From Diplocarpon mali (Eukaryota; Ascomycota; Leotiomycetes; Helotiales; Drepanopezizaceae), in the NCBI GenBank assembly GCA_024741835.1, contig JAENRP010000497.1, positions 8,604 to 24,149 of the forward strand: 15,546 nucleotides of DNA, read 5' to 3'. The position numbers and the translations under genes were made by a program. The notes under the pieces are model-generated. The model made no database searches. It was not told where the DNA came from and worked only from the letters and a program-made list of their open reading frames with translations. Below, in pieces: positions 9,145-15,546 of the stretch. Positions within the stretch are counted from its first letter, which is position 1, and every line of letters begins with the position of its first letter.

Positions 9145-9156
9145 GTTATAAGCCCT
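9145..9156 (+). promoter_or_regulatory. TRIM primer-binding site, half-tRNA(iMet) type
   Basis: GTTATAAGCCCT directly follows the LTR. It is complementary to the initiator tRNA-Met anticodon loop (GTTATGAGCCCT in the yeast form as I remember it) apart from one G-to-A change. The same site in the Copia element reads ATTATAAGCCCT on its sense strand. Confidence 0.65.
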
Positions 9157-9462
9157 ATAAGCGCAGCGATAATTCTTTTTGCATTCCTCTTGCGCAAGGT
9201 TTAGCCGACTTTTCTCACTTCGAAGTTCTACTAGTAAACCACTTTTCAAATTCTTAGTAATGATTATACTCAGTTTCGACTGCATTAATAGAAGTTTCAA
9301 TAGATTTGAGTAAAACGACCTCCGATGTATGGCCGAAGAAAATTGCATTCCGGCCCTTCCGACCACCTATTTTCTACTAGCTTAGCAGTCTATGCGCCAC
9401 ATCTACGCTACTATAGACTAGGCTAGTACTTAGGCCGTTGGAAAAACTGTTCTTCCGGCGGC

Positions 9463-9472
9463 CTAAGGGGTA
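9463..9472 (+). promoter_or_regulatory. TRIM polypurine tract
   Basis: AAGGGGTA stands immediately before the 3' LTR, where plus-strand DNA synthesis would be primed. It closely resembles the Copia tract AGGGGGTA. Confidence 0.65.
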
Positions 9473-9557
9473 TATTATGCAGAAAATAGGCTAAATATGC
9501 TAGTACGCGCCCTAAGGTATGGATTCACATTTTGGCCGAGCGGTATTATGCACAACA
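9473..9557 (+). repeat. TRIM 3' LTR (85 bp)
   Basis: It begins TATTATGCAGAA and ends GCACAACA, is colinear with 9060-9144 (offset 413) and shows no gaps. The open frames on both strands over 9475-9682 are by-products of this repeat. Confidence 0.87.
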
Positions 9558-9562
9558 GGTTT
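9558..9562. repeat. Target-site duplication of TRIM, right copy
   Basis: GGTTT is identical to 9055-9059. Confidence 0.88.
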
Positions 9563-9879
9563 ATAGCTAAAGAGTATATGCGAATAGAAGCCAATTGGGT
9601 ACTATTGCTTATCAGAGTATTGCTAAGAAAGTACTCTAGCGATAATGCTATTAGAAGCATTAGTTTCCAGCTTTATAAGTAAGTTAAGGTTAAAATAGTA
9701 AATCTGCTAAATTAAGAGTAACTACTTATAAAGCTCTTTAAAAGCGATTCGGCACTCTTCTATTTAATTCTAAGGTACTATTAGTTAGGTTAAAATAAAA
9801 AGGGGTTTAGCAATTAGCTTAAAGTTGCAAATAAATTATTAATAGAACTTGCAAAATCCTAAGTAGGACTTCACTTTAA

Positions 9880-10620
9880 TAATAGTTTTTAAGTACTTTT
9901 AATTATATAATAGTTCGACCTTTTTAAGGTTTAGTTCGATCCTAGTTATTATTAGAATATATTTAAGATATTAAGTTTAAGTAATATAGAACTCGCACTT
10001 TTTAATATCTACTTAAAGGCCAGCCTTTAAGAGTCGTTTTAATACCTTTTCGATATGACCCTAGTGCTCTTTAACATTCTTAAAGTAAATTAAAATATCA
10101 TTTAAATATACTATATAAAAATCATTTAAGTAATTTAAAAGAATATTATTTATATACTGCTAATAAGTACTAGGTCTATTATAAAGGCTAAATGGGAGAA
10201 CCTTGCATTTATAGGATCTATATCTTATTTGAAAGGTGGTATATTCCTTTAATTTAGGGTCCATTTGTATCTAATTAAAAGCGGCCTAAATATCTAGTTT
10301 TATAAAAATCTTAGCTTTAGATACTTGCTTTAAAAGCTTATCTATCCTCGGAATTAGGTAAGCGTCTTTTTAAGTTAAGGCGTTTAGTTTCTAATAGTCT
10401 ATATAAAATCGGAGGCTACTGTCGGCCTTCTTTATAAATAGTACTAGCAAAGCAAAGGGGCTAGTACTTATCTTAATAAAGCCTTTGTTTAAATTCTTAA
10501 GTAAGTACTCTTTTATAACCTTAAGCTCTTTAGTAGATTGATAGTAAAGGGGCAAATAGGCATTAGGCAAAGGCCCTTTTAGCTATATCTTATAATTATA
10601 GTACTAATAGGAAAAGAGGG
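9880..10620 (-). pseudogene. Gypsy reverse transcriptase (remnant)
   Basis: Leftward from about 10.5 kb the frame gives the block FALLVLFIKKADSSLRF (family S-P-x-x-x-P-V-L-F-V-K-K-x-x-G-x-L-R-F), IDY-x-K-L-N, PRIDKLL, FIKLDI-x-AAFNQI (catalytic Asp present), LPFSLYN (family L-P-F-G-L-x-N) and the active site YLNDILIYFKN at 10097-10108. The family form is Y-L-D-D, so the first Asp is now Asn, a G-to-A change consistent with RIP. EHQGHIEKVLKRLLKAGLQ follows, the usual thumb-proximal helix. RNase H continues downstream. Stops plus the Asp loss make it inactive. Confidence 0.9.
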
Positions 10621-11323
10621 TATTTATATCTCTTTTTAAAAAGGCTTATCTTAGAAATCGGTACTATTTTAGGAGTCGATTATTAATTAGCTTTTTAATA
10701 TTAGGATTCTTAGGCTTATATCTTTCCTTTAGAATCCTATCTACTTTATAAATACTGGTTTAAAAGAACTTAGTCTCTTTACGCTTTATATTATAATAAA
10801 AGGTATTAGCGCTGATTTCGCAAATAAGAATTGCAGCTTTAGTATATTTATAAACAAGGTCAGATTATAATCGATTTATATTAGACTATTTTCTTAGATC
10901 TGGCTTAATTATAGGTAGGGGCGCTAGCTTAATAATAGCAATAGGGATTTTGCGCTTAGCTAAAGCTATTAAATTGATATAAGACTATCTTTTATTAATC
11001 TATCGAGCTTTATCTATAGCCATTTCCTATTCTTTATAATTAATATTAGCTTAATAATTAGATCAGATCTAAAGTCCTTTAAAAGGGGGAAGATAAATAA
11101 CGATTTCCTTTGCGAATTAGAAAGATAGGAGGTAATATAAAGGCTATATAAATCGGTTTTCCTTTAGGTTAAGTTTAAGTTAGAATCGGCATATCTATTT
11201 AATTCTAATAATAGTATTGCGCTAGCTTAAGTTGAAAATAACCTAAGGGTAGTTATAAATATATCTTCTATTAATTATTAAGTAAAAGTATATATAGTAT
11301 ATAACTTACGTACAAATGGTATT
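10621..11323 (-). pseudogene. Gypsy pol linker between protease and reverse transcriptase
   Basis: This is a continuous but stop-ridden minus-strand frame with segments such as AKRKIPIAIIKLAPLPIIKP and a KFFQTSIYKIDRIL block near 10.75 kb. It fits the poorly conserved stretch before the RT palm in Gypsy polyproteins. No catalytic motif is visible. Confidence 0.6.
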
Positions 11324-11557
11324 TTAAAATCTATAGATAAAAATAAAAGCTAGAAAAGGAAGAATTTTAAAGCCAATCGCTTTCGAAAGATATATAGAAA
11401 GGGAATAATTTAAAAATAAGTAATTAAGGGCTTTAGTATCTACTAAAGCTAATAATAATACTTTAAGTCCATTTATACTAATAGTATAAGAGGTTAGGAA
11501 TTGCTTCCTTCCTATTAAAGAGTTAAGATCTAGCTTTAATAAGTCGCACTTTCGCAA
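11324..11557 (-). pseudogene. Gypsy aspartic protease (remnant, 77-codon open stretch)
   Basis: The open stretch contains QFLTSYTISINGLKVLLLAL, then VDTKALNYLFLN, then a long hydrophobic-charged tail. This is the pepsin-like retroviral protease fold start: a strand, then hydrophobic-D-T-G-A. The Asp and Thr are present (codons 11438-11440 and 11435-11437). The following Gly is now Lys, requiring at least two G-to-A changes, so activity should be lost. The methionine at 11557 is simply the first in the open stretch; the protease would have been released from a longer polyprotein between Gag and RT. Confidence 0.78.
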
Positions 11558-11649
11558 GCCTAAGTAAGAGTCTTTTCCTAAGCCTCTTTATTTTCCTAAT
11601 CTTCTTCTATTTTAACCCTATTCTTAATTAAGTCTAAAGTCAGATCAGC

Positions 11650-13060
11650 TTCCTTTATATCTTTTAAAGTATTAATCTTACTTATAAAAGGGCACTTAAT
11701 CTTATAGTGATTAGTTTTACTATAGGTCTAGTAGGTAGCTTACTTAAAGGGTAAAGTAGGAGAACTCGCCTTAGTTAGCGTATCTTAATAAAAAGGGGTA
11801 GTCGGCTTTAGGGCTAATAGTCTAAATACTTAAGTAGTACTTCTAGCGCTTAGACCGCAAGTAGTCTTATTAAAGAGCGAACTAGATATCTTTTAATATA
11901 ATATTAGAGTTGTCTTACTTTTAATTAAAAGGTTAAAAAGTTGATTGCTTTAGCATTTAGCATTAAGGGCATTTAATTAGTTAATTATAATAGTATAGTC
12001 CTTCCTTTAAAAGGCCTTAGCTAAAGCGCAAGCAGCTTTAAGCTAAGGGGTAATCTTATTCTATATAAAGAAGAACTACTTAGATCTTAAGACCTCTTTT
12101 TAAATTGCTGCAAATTAGAATCAGGCTTAAAACTAAGGGAAAGTTTCTTTAGAATAACCGGCTTCTTTTATATAAAGGTAATAGAAAGTAGATTAAAATA
12201 GGTCTACCTCTTAGCTAATTAAAAAGTAACTACTTAATAGTTCTACTATTTCTTAATAGTTTCGAAAAGGGTTAGTCTTTAAAAGGTATTAGGGTTTAAG
12301 GTATATTTGGACTTATCTTATAATAAATCCTTAAATAAGGGCTTAGCGAGCTCGCTTATTTAAATATAAGTCGGCGTTAACTTACAATCGGTCTTAGACT
12401 AAAGCTAACTACTACTTATATATTAAAAAGGTCCTATTATTAAAGGGGGTAATCTTTTCAATTAGCTGAATTTTTAGCTATTTCGTATCTATATCGACTT
12501 TTAAAAGAGGCTAAGTCTTGCTTTATCAAAGGTAGGTAGATTCTCACTTAATAGTCTAATATACGCGCTAAGCTATCTCTTAGCTTTAATAAGCTAAGGT
12601 CTTTAAGCTAAAGATAGCCTAGGCAATTCTACTAATCTTACTTTATAATTATCAATTAGATTAATCTTAGCATTATATAGATTCTTTTAAACCTAAGACT
12701 ATTCCTTATAAGACGTTTGAGTTTAAAAAGTCTTATTTATCTTAATTAGCTCGGTTATAGCATTATAGTTTCTTACCCTTAGTAATAGAGGAAGGTCTGG
12801 CCTTAAGGGCTAGGGTAAGGGTACTCCCTATAGAAGCTAGTTCCTTAAATGAATTAGGTACGTTTTGGGTTTGCTAATTTCCAGCTAGTAGGGAATTCAT
12901 TTTACCAATTTTAGTTTCGATAGTAATTCGGTTAAAAAGGGATTCTATAGAAAAAGGGTTTTAATAGCATAGTGCTTTCCTAACTTCTGCCTATAGTACT
13001 TTTACAAAAGGAGTAATTAAGAAAATCCAGCTAATAAAAGCGTTCTTCAATTATACTAGT
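11650..13060 (-). pseudogene. Gypsy Gag region (remnant)
   Basis: The region upstream of the protease on the minus strand is where Gag belongs. A stop-ridden frame runs from about 13060 through segments such as SIESLFNRITIETKIGKMN and NVPNSFKELASIG (ATG at 12898-12900). A Cys-rich remnant near 11.7 kb (C-F-T..., and CPFYK in the same frame) may be the decayed zinc knuckle, but the full C-x2-C-x4-H-x4-C pattern is not visible. The assignment rests mainly on position. I cannot fix the start codon. Confidence 0.55.
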
Positions 13061-13476
13061 TAATAAGCTATACTTAAGCTCTTAGTTTATTTAAAAGATC
13101 TTTAAGATCCTAACTCTATCGAAAGTCGAAATAACCGCAAATCGATTTTTAAAAGAGGTAGGATATTATTAAAAGCCGTCTTTAGCAAAAAAGAACTTCT
13201 TTATTTAATATAATAATATAGAACCGCTAAAGTATAAGATTAAGTATAAGAGTAAGAAGTGGTATAAAAGGCGTATTCTATAGGTTTAATATAAAGGAAA
13301 TAAAGAAGTTAGAGAGCCTTCCTTAAGGGAGAGCCCTTCTTCCTTATATATATAAGTAGCTTAAGGCTCTTTATCCATTTATATAATATTATATAAGAAT
13401 ATCCTTTTATACCTTTGGAGTCGATTTGAGATAATCCTATATCGAATCGAGATTGCAAAACCTTAAAACGCCGTAC
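13061..13476. other. Gypsy 5' leader
   Basis: No gene is visible between the presumed Gag start and the presumed primer site. The stretch is AT-rich, with a run of direct TATA-type tracts near 13340-13410, and has no clear repeats. Confidence 0.45.
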
Positions 13477-13494
13477 TCCTGGGTAATTGCGCCA
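13477..13494 (-). promoter_or_regulatory. Candidate Gypsy primer-binding site
   Basis: On the minus strand the sequence reads TGGCGCAATTACCC. It starts with TGG, as sites complementary to a tRNA CCA tail do. It lies two bases inside a position that fits an LTR end. The primer tRNA was not identified. Confidence 0.4.
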
Positions 13495-13496
13495 AG

Positions 13497-13740
13497 TAGA
13501 GGTGCAGCTATTACAGGTATATATATCGAGCTTCCCTCCTCCTTTGATCTCTTAACTTTAACTCCTACTTCTTATAAGTAGGTCGATTCCCCCTCTTGCT
13601 TTTAAGTTGATTAATCCTATAGTAGATCTTATCCTATACTATCCTATTAATAATATCATTATTAGTAAGTGCTCTGATTATTAGCCGACCCCCTTTAATA
13701 TATATATCGCTGACTTAGATAGTGCTTGAATGTAATCCTA
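13497..13740 (-). repeat. Probable Gypsy 5' LTR (inner end placed, outer end uncertain)
   Basis: This non-coding segment is bounded on its inner side by the candidate primer site. It begins TAGAGGTGC on the plus strand, which could be a RIP-altered TG. The partner LTR is off window, so the outer boundary (here near 13740) cannot be fixed by comparison. Confidence 0.35.
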
Positions 13741-13774
13741 AGGACCTACTTAAGGCTTTTTAGGTGCTATGCGT

Positions 13775-13794
13775 ATATTATATGCATATAATAT
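13775..13794. repeat. Perfect 20-bp AT-rich palindrome
   Basis: ATATTATATG is followed immediately by its exact reverse complement, with no spacer. It lies just outside the presumed Gypsy LTR. Confidence 0.8.
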
Positions 13795-13829
13795 TAAGAA
13801 AGGAGGCTAGTAAGAATAATACTAGCTAT

Positions 13830-14650
13830 ATATACGTATTTAATACTCTTACTTTTAAGAAGTATAATTACTATATTGCGTAATAGGCAAAGTATATCTT
13901 AATAAGTGCCCTTTAATATCCTTTTGCTTTAATAACCTTTAATAGATATCTATTTTAAATACCTATTTAGGCTTAGGATAAGTATATTATCCTTTAAGAT
14001 ACTTAGGTTAGCGGCAATATTAAAGCGATCTAAGAGGCGGCCTAAATCCTATTTAAGGAGACTTAGATACAAATCTCTATAGTCCTAAAGACTTAAGATG
14101 CCCTTTAGCTAGCTTAGCTAAATAAAGCTTATACCCTCTATTATAGTATCAACCTTATAAATACTTAATAGGCTATAAGTGCCTTTGAATCTATCTAATA
14201 TTAATAACTAACTATTTATAGGATCTATTGCGCACTATCTAAAGTAGCAATACTACCCTTAGGTATTTTAAAACTTAAGGCGCTAAGGTGCTTAGCTCCC
14301 TCTAGTATATAAAGGGGCTATTTAGCTTAGCTAAGGGCCGCTCTTAAGCTCCCTTTAATAATATCTGCTGCTAAAAAGGCAAAGGTAGATAGGTGCCTTC
14401 TAAGGGCTCTTTAAAGGGTAAGGATCTGGATCTTAGTAATTTAAATAAGCCGAATCTAAAGGAGATCGCGGCCGCTCTTACTTAAGTATAAGCTTAAGAG
14501 GAGTAGGCCAACTTGGCCGCTGCTTTAGGTAGTAAGGCTTCTAGGCCTTAAGGGTTTAAGGATCTACACTTTAAAAATCCTAGTACTTAAGATAGGTACT
14601 TATTAAGGGTAGAATTATTAATAGATTATTATCTTTAGTAATATAATAAT
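13830..14650 (+). pseudogene. Degraded plus-strand coding stretch, unrecognised
   Basis: I do not recognise this protein. In one plus-strand frame, 14370-14640 reads as a plausible polar sequence, with GSLKGKDLDLSNLNKPNLKE followed by an Ala/Gln/Glu-rich helix and DLHFKNPST. It is broken only by stops that RIP can explain (TAA and TAG at former Gln positions). Upstream (13850-14400) another frame gives Ala/Leu/Gln-rich segments such as AISAFES and ISAAKKAKVDRCLLRAL, so a frameshift near 14400 is likely if this is one gene. It runs opposite to, and converges with, the second Copia remnant. It could be Gag of another element or a relic host gene. Confidence 0.35.
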
Positions 14651-14940
14651 CGCTGCTTTACTATAACCTCCTTCTCTAATACTACTTAAGTGATAAAAAA
14701 AATGCAAGTATGCGTAGGTAAATAAGAAAAGATAAAAAGAAGGTAGTAATAGCAAGTATAAGAATATAGTAAGAAAAGATAAAAAAGAAGGTAGTAATAG
14801 TAAGTATAGGAATATATCTTATAGTAAAATAAAAAATAAATAAAAAAAATTGCTAATAGCTTGCAATTAAAAATATCAGATATTATTAATCTAAGACCTT
14901 TTTAGGTCTAGTTATACCCTAATAGGCCTTTATACCTATC
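14651..14940. other. Purine-rich intergenic stretch between convergent remnants
   Basis: No gene is seen. The plus strand is very A-rich and contains the tandem duplication at 14723-14817. It may include the 3' end or LTR of the second Copia element, whose other LTR is off window. Confidence 0.45.
14723..14817. repeat. Tandem duplication, 47- and 48-bp units
   Basis: Unit 1 (14723-14769) and unit 2 (14770-14817) both begin TAAGAAAAGATAAAAA. They differ by one extra A and by transitions only (for example GCAAG versus GTAAG). Confidence 0.85.
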
Positions 14941-15546
14941 CCTCCTTTTTAATAGTTATCGAATTAGTATCTACCAGTTGCTAAAGGGCCTGATTTAGAT
15001 TGGCTTTTATTATAGTATTAGCAGGGTTACTAGTACTATCGATCTAACGTATCTCTATAAGCTCCCTATTCTTATACGATTGTCGAATAGCTATTATATC
15101 GATTATTAATCGCTTTTCCTTTATAGTACCTAATTTAATAATACACTTATATAAGGAGAGGGAATCTGTATATATAATAGTAAGGAGGCAGGGTAGACTT
15201 AGCTTAGCTGTTACTATATCAATTATTATAGCTATAGAAACTAGCATATCAATACCCGCTACTATGGCATACAGTTCGGAGGCCAGTATAGCTCTTATCA
15301 CTCTTTTACACTTCGTCGAGCTGTAGTATAGAATATTGCCTTTTAAAGTAAACTGCGATTCTCCTTCCTCTTTAATAGCTAGTACGATGATATAGCCGAT
15401 CTGCGAGCTTAAATCCTTATTATTGTTAAGATGGGTGATACAGCTATCACTCCGATATATTATCATATGACCCTACTGCTTAGTCAGTAGGATATTAATA
15501 CATATATAGCTATAGGGAAGAAAGGGGTAACCTTCCTTCCTTAACT
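14941..15546 (-). pseudogene. C-terminal RNase H of a second Copia-type polyprotein, cut by window edge
   Basis: The minus-strand frame is open for 140 codons (15466 to 15044). It then continues past a TAG at 15044-15046 with NPANTIIKA and LVDTNSI to about 14945. Motifs match fungal Copia-type RNase H. There is a first-strand Asp in YRSDSC (family Y-T-D-x-S), then SSQIGYIIVL and KCKRVIRAILASELYAI (catalytic Glu in the S-E-L-Y block). YTDSLSLYKCIIKLGT (catalytic Asp) and EKRLIIDI follow. The closing N-P-A-N-T-I-x-K-A resembles the family N-P-A-D-x-x-T-K ending. RT and the rest lie to the right of the window. The methionine at 15466 is internal. This sequence differs clearly from the RNase H at 2900-3330, so it belongs to another family. 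Confidence 0.82.

Larger units (their letters stand above)
9060..9557 (+). mobile_element. TRIM: 498-bp non-autonomous LTR retrotransposon in miniature
   Basis: Two 85-bp direct repeats (9060-9144 and 9473-9557) enclose 328 bp without a convincing gene. A perfect GGTTT duplication flanks the whole unit. Directly after the first repeat is a primer-binding site (9145-9156). Directly before the second is AAGGGGTA, a purine tract. These four marks define a TRIM. The orientation is plus, opposite to both larger elements. It lies inside the Gypsy RNase H frame, which is restored when the unit and one duplication copy are removed. The minus-strand open frame at 9133-9366 has no recognisable domain and overlaps the primer site, so I treat it as chance. 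The element needs enzymes from an autonomous partner. Confidence 0.85.
8831..9740 (-). pseudogene. Gypsy RNase H (remnant), interrupted by TRIM and by Copia
   Basis: From about 9667 leftward the frame reads ETNASN (family form T-D-A-S, the first catalytic Asp changed to Asn), then IGFYS. The TRIM interrupts at 9060-9562. The frame resumes with EIYNKELFAIIKS (catalytic Glu present), KWRPKL and VNIYLDYRSLKYF (family form T-D-H-x-x-L-x-Y-F), then FLFDFNFQIVY and SKDN just before the Copia insertion. The last residues continue at 1763 on the other side of that element. The domain degrades RNA in the RNA/DNA hybrid. The catalytic D-to-N change and the stops make it inactive, and both insertions cut within conserved motifs. 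Confidence 0.87.
1..13740 (-). mobile_element. Ty3/Gypsy chromovirus retrotransposon, RIP-degraded, interrupted, 3' end off window
   Basis: This is the host layer of the window. Read on the minus strand it shows, in order, a probable 5' LTR (about 13497-13740), Gag (about 11.7-13.06 kb), aspartic protease (11324-11557), reverse transcriptase (about 9.9-10.6 kb), RNase H (about 9740 to 8831, continuing at 1763 to 1725), DDE integrase and a C-terminal chromodomain (143-293). The order RT, RNase H, integrase and the chromodomain are diagnostic of Ty3/Gypsy chromoviruses. It is split by a TRIM (9060-9557) and a Copia element (1769-8825). All coding parts carry many TAA and TAG stops, so it is dead. 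The 3' LTR is not in the window, and the right boundary is inferred rather than proven. Confidence 0.88.

Noticed and set aside
9133..9366. Minus-strand open frame of 77 codons inside the TRIM
   Set aside because: It overlaps the end of the LTR and the primer site, shows no domain, and TRIMs are typically non-coding.
9060..9557. MITE (DNA transposon) explanation for the 498-bp unit
   Set aside because: The 85-bp repeats are direct, not inverted, and a primer site and purine tract sit at the exact LTR borders, which indicates an LTR retroelement.
9475..9682. Overlapping open frames on both strands
   Set aside because: Both span the TRIM 3' LTR and run into Gypsy RNase H in the wrong frame or strand, so they are by-products.
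13441..13500. Possible tRNA gene suggested by a sequence ending GCGCCA
   Set aside because: No T-loop or anticodon arm can be folded around it. A primer-binding site read on the other strand explains the CCA better.
14723..14817. CRISPR-like or regulatory repeat array
   Set aside because: There are only two adjacent units with no spacers, in a eukaryotic repeat context.

Overview
The window looks like a transposon graveyard from a filamentous ascomycete (Pezizomycotina). I see no host housekeeping gene, no rRNA or tRNA gene, and nothing bacterial. Almost every coding remnant is on the minus strand. The remnants are full of TAA and TAG stops, but TGA is rare. TpA is abundant and CpA scarce, and paired repeats differ only by transitions. 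This is the signature of repeat-induced point mutation (RIP), in which CAA, CAG and TGG codons become stops.

The oldest layer is a Ty3/Gypsy chromovirus on the minus strand. It runs from a probable 5' LTR near 13.5-13.74 kb leftward through Gag, protease, reverse transcriptase (RT) and RNase H. It resumes at the left end of the window with the RNase H tail, integrase and chromodomain. Its 3' LTR lies beyond base 1.

Two later insertions sit inside its RNase H coding region. (1) A 7057-bp Ty1/Copia element on the minus strand (1769-8825) has 198-bp LTRs and a perfect 5-bp target duplication (CTTTT). It carries a half-tRNA-type primer site and gag, protease, integrase, RT and RNase H remnants, plus a GC-rich tail with an antisense open frame. 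(2) A 498-bp element on the plus strand (9060-9557) has 85-bp terminal repeats, a perfect 5-bp target duplication (GGTTT), a primer site of the same type and a purine tract. It has the full architecture of a TRIM (terminal-repeat retrotransposon in miniature). Removing either insertion with one copy of its duplication restores the Gypsy reading frame, so both nestings can be checked to the base.

Right of the Gypsy LTR is an unrecognised plus-strand degraded coding stretch (about 13.83-14.65 kb). After it come a purine-rich tandem duplication and the C-terminal end (RNase H) of a second Copia-type polyprotein on the minus strand, which leaves the window at the right edge.

The most interesting points are the TRIM, its shared LTR start and primer site with the neighbouring Copia element, and the GC-rich antisense frame inside the Copia tail. 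Coordinates of LTRs, duplications and motifs were read from the sequence. Domain borders of degraded genes are approximate.
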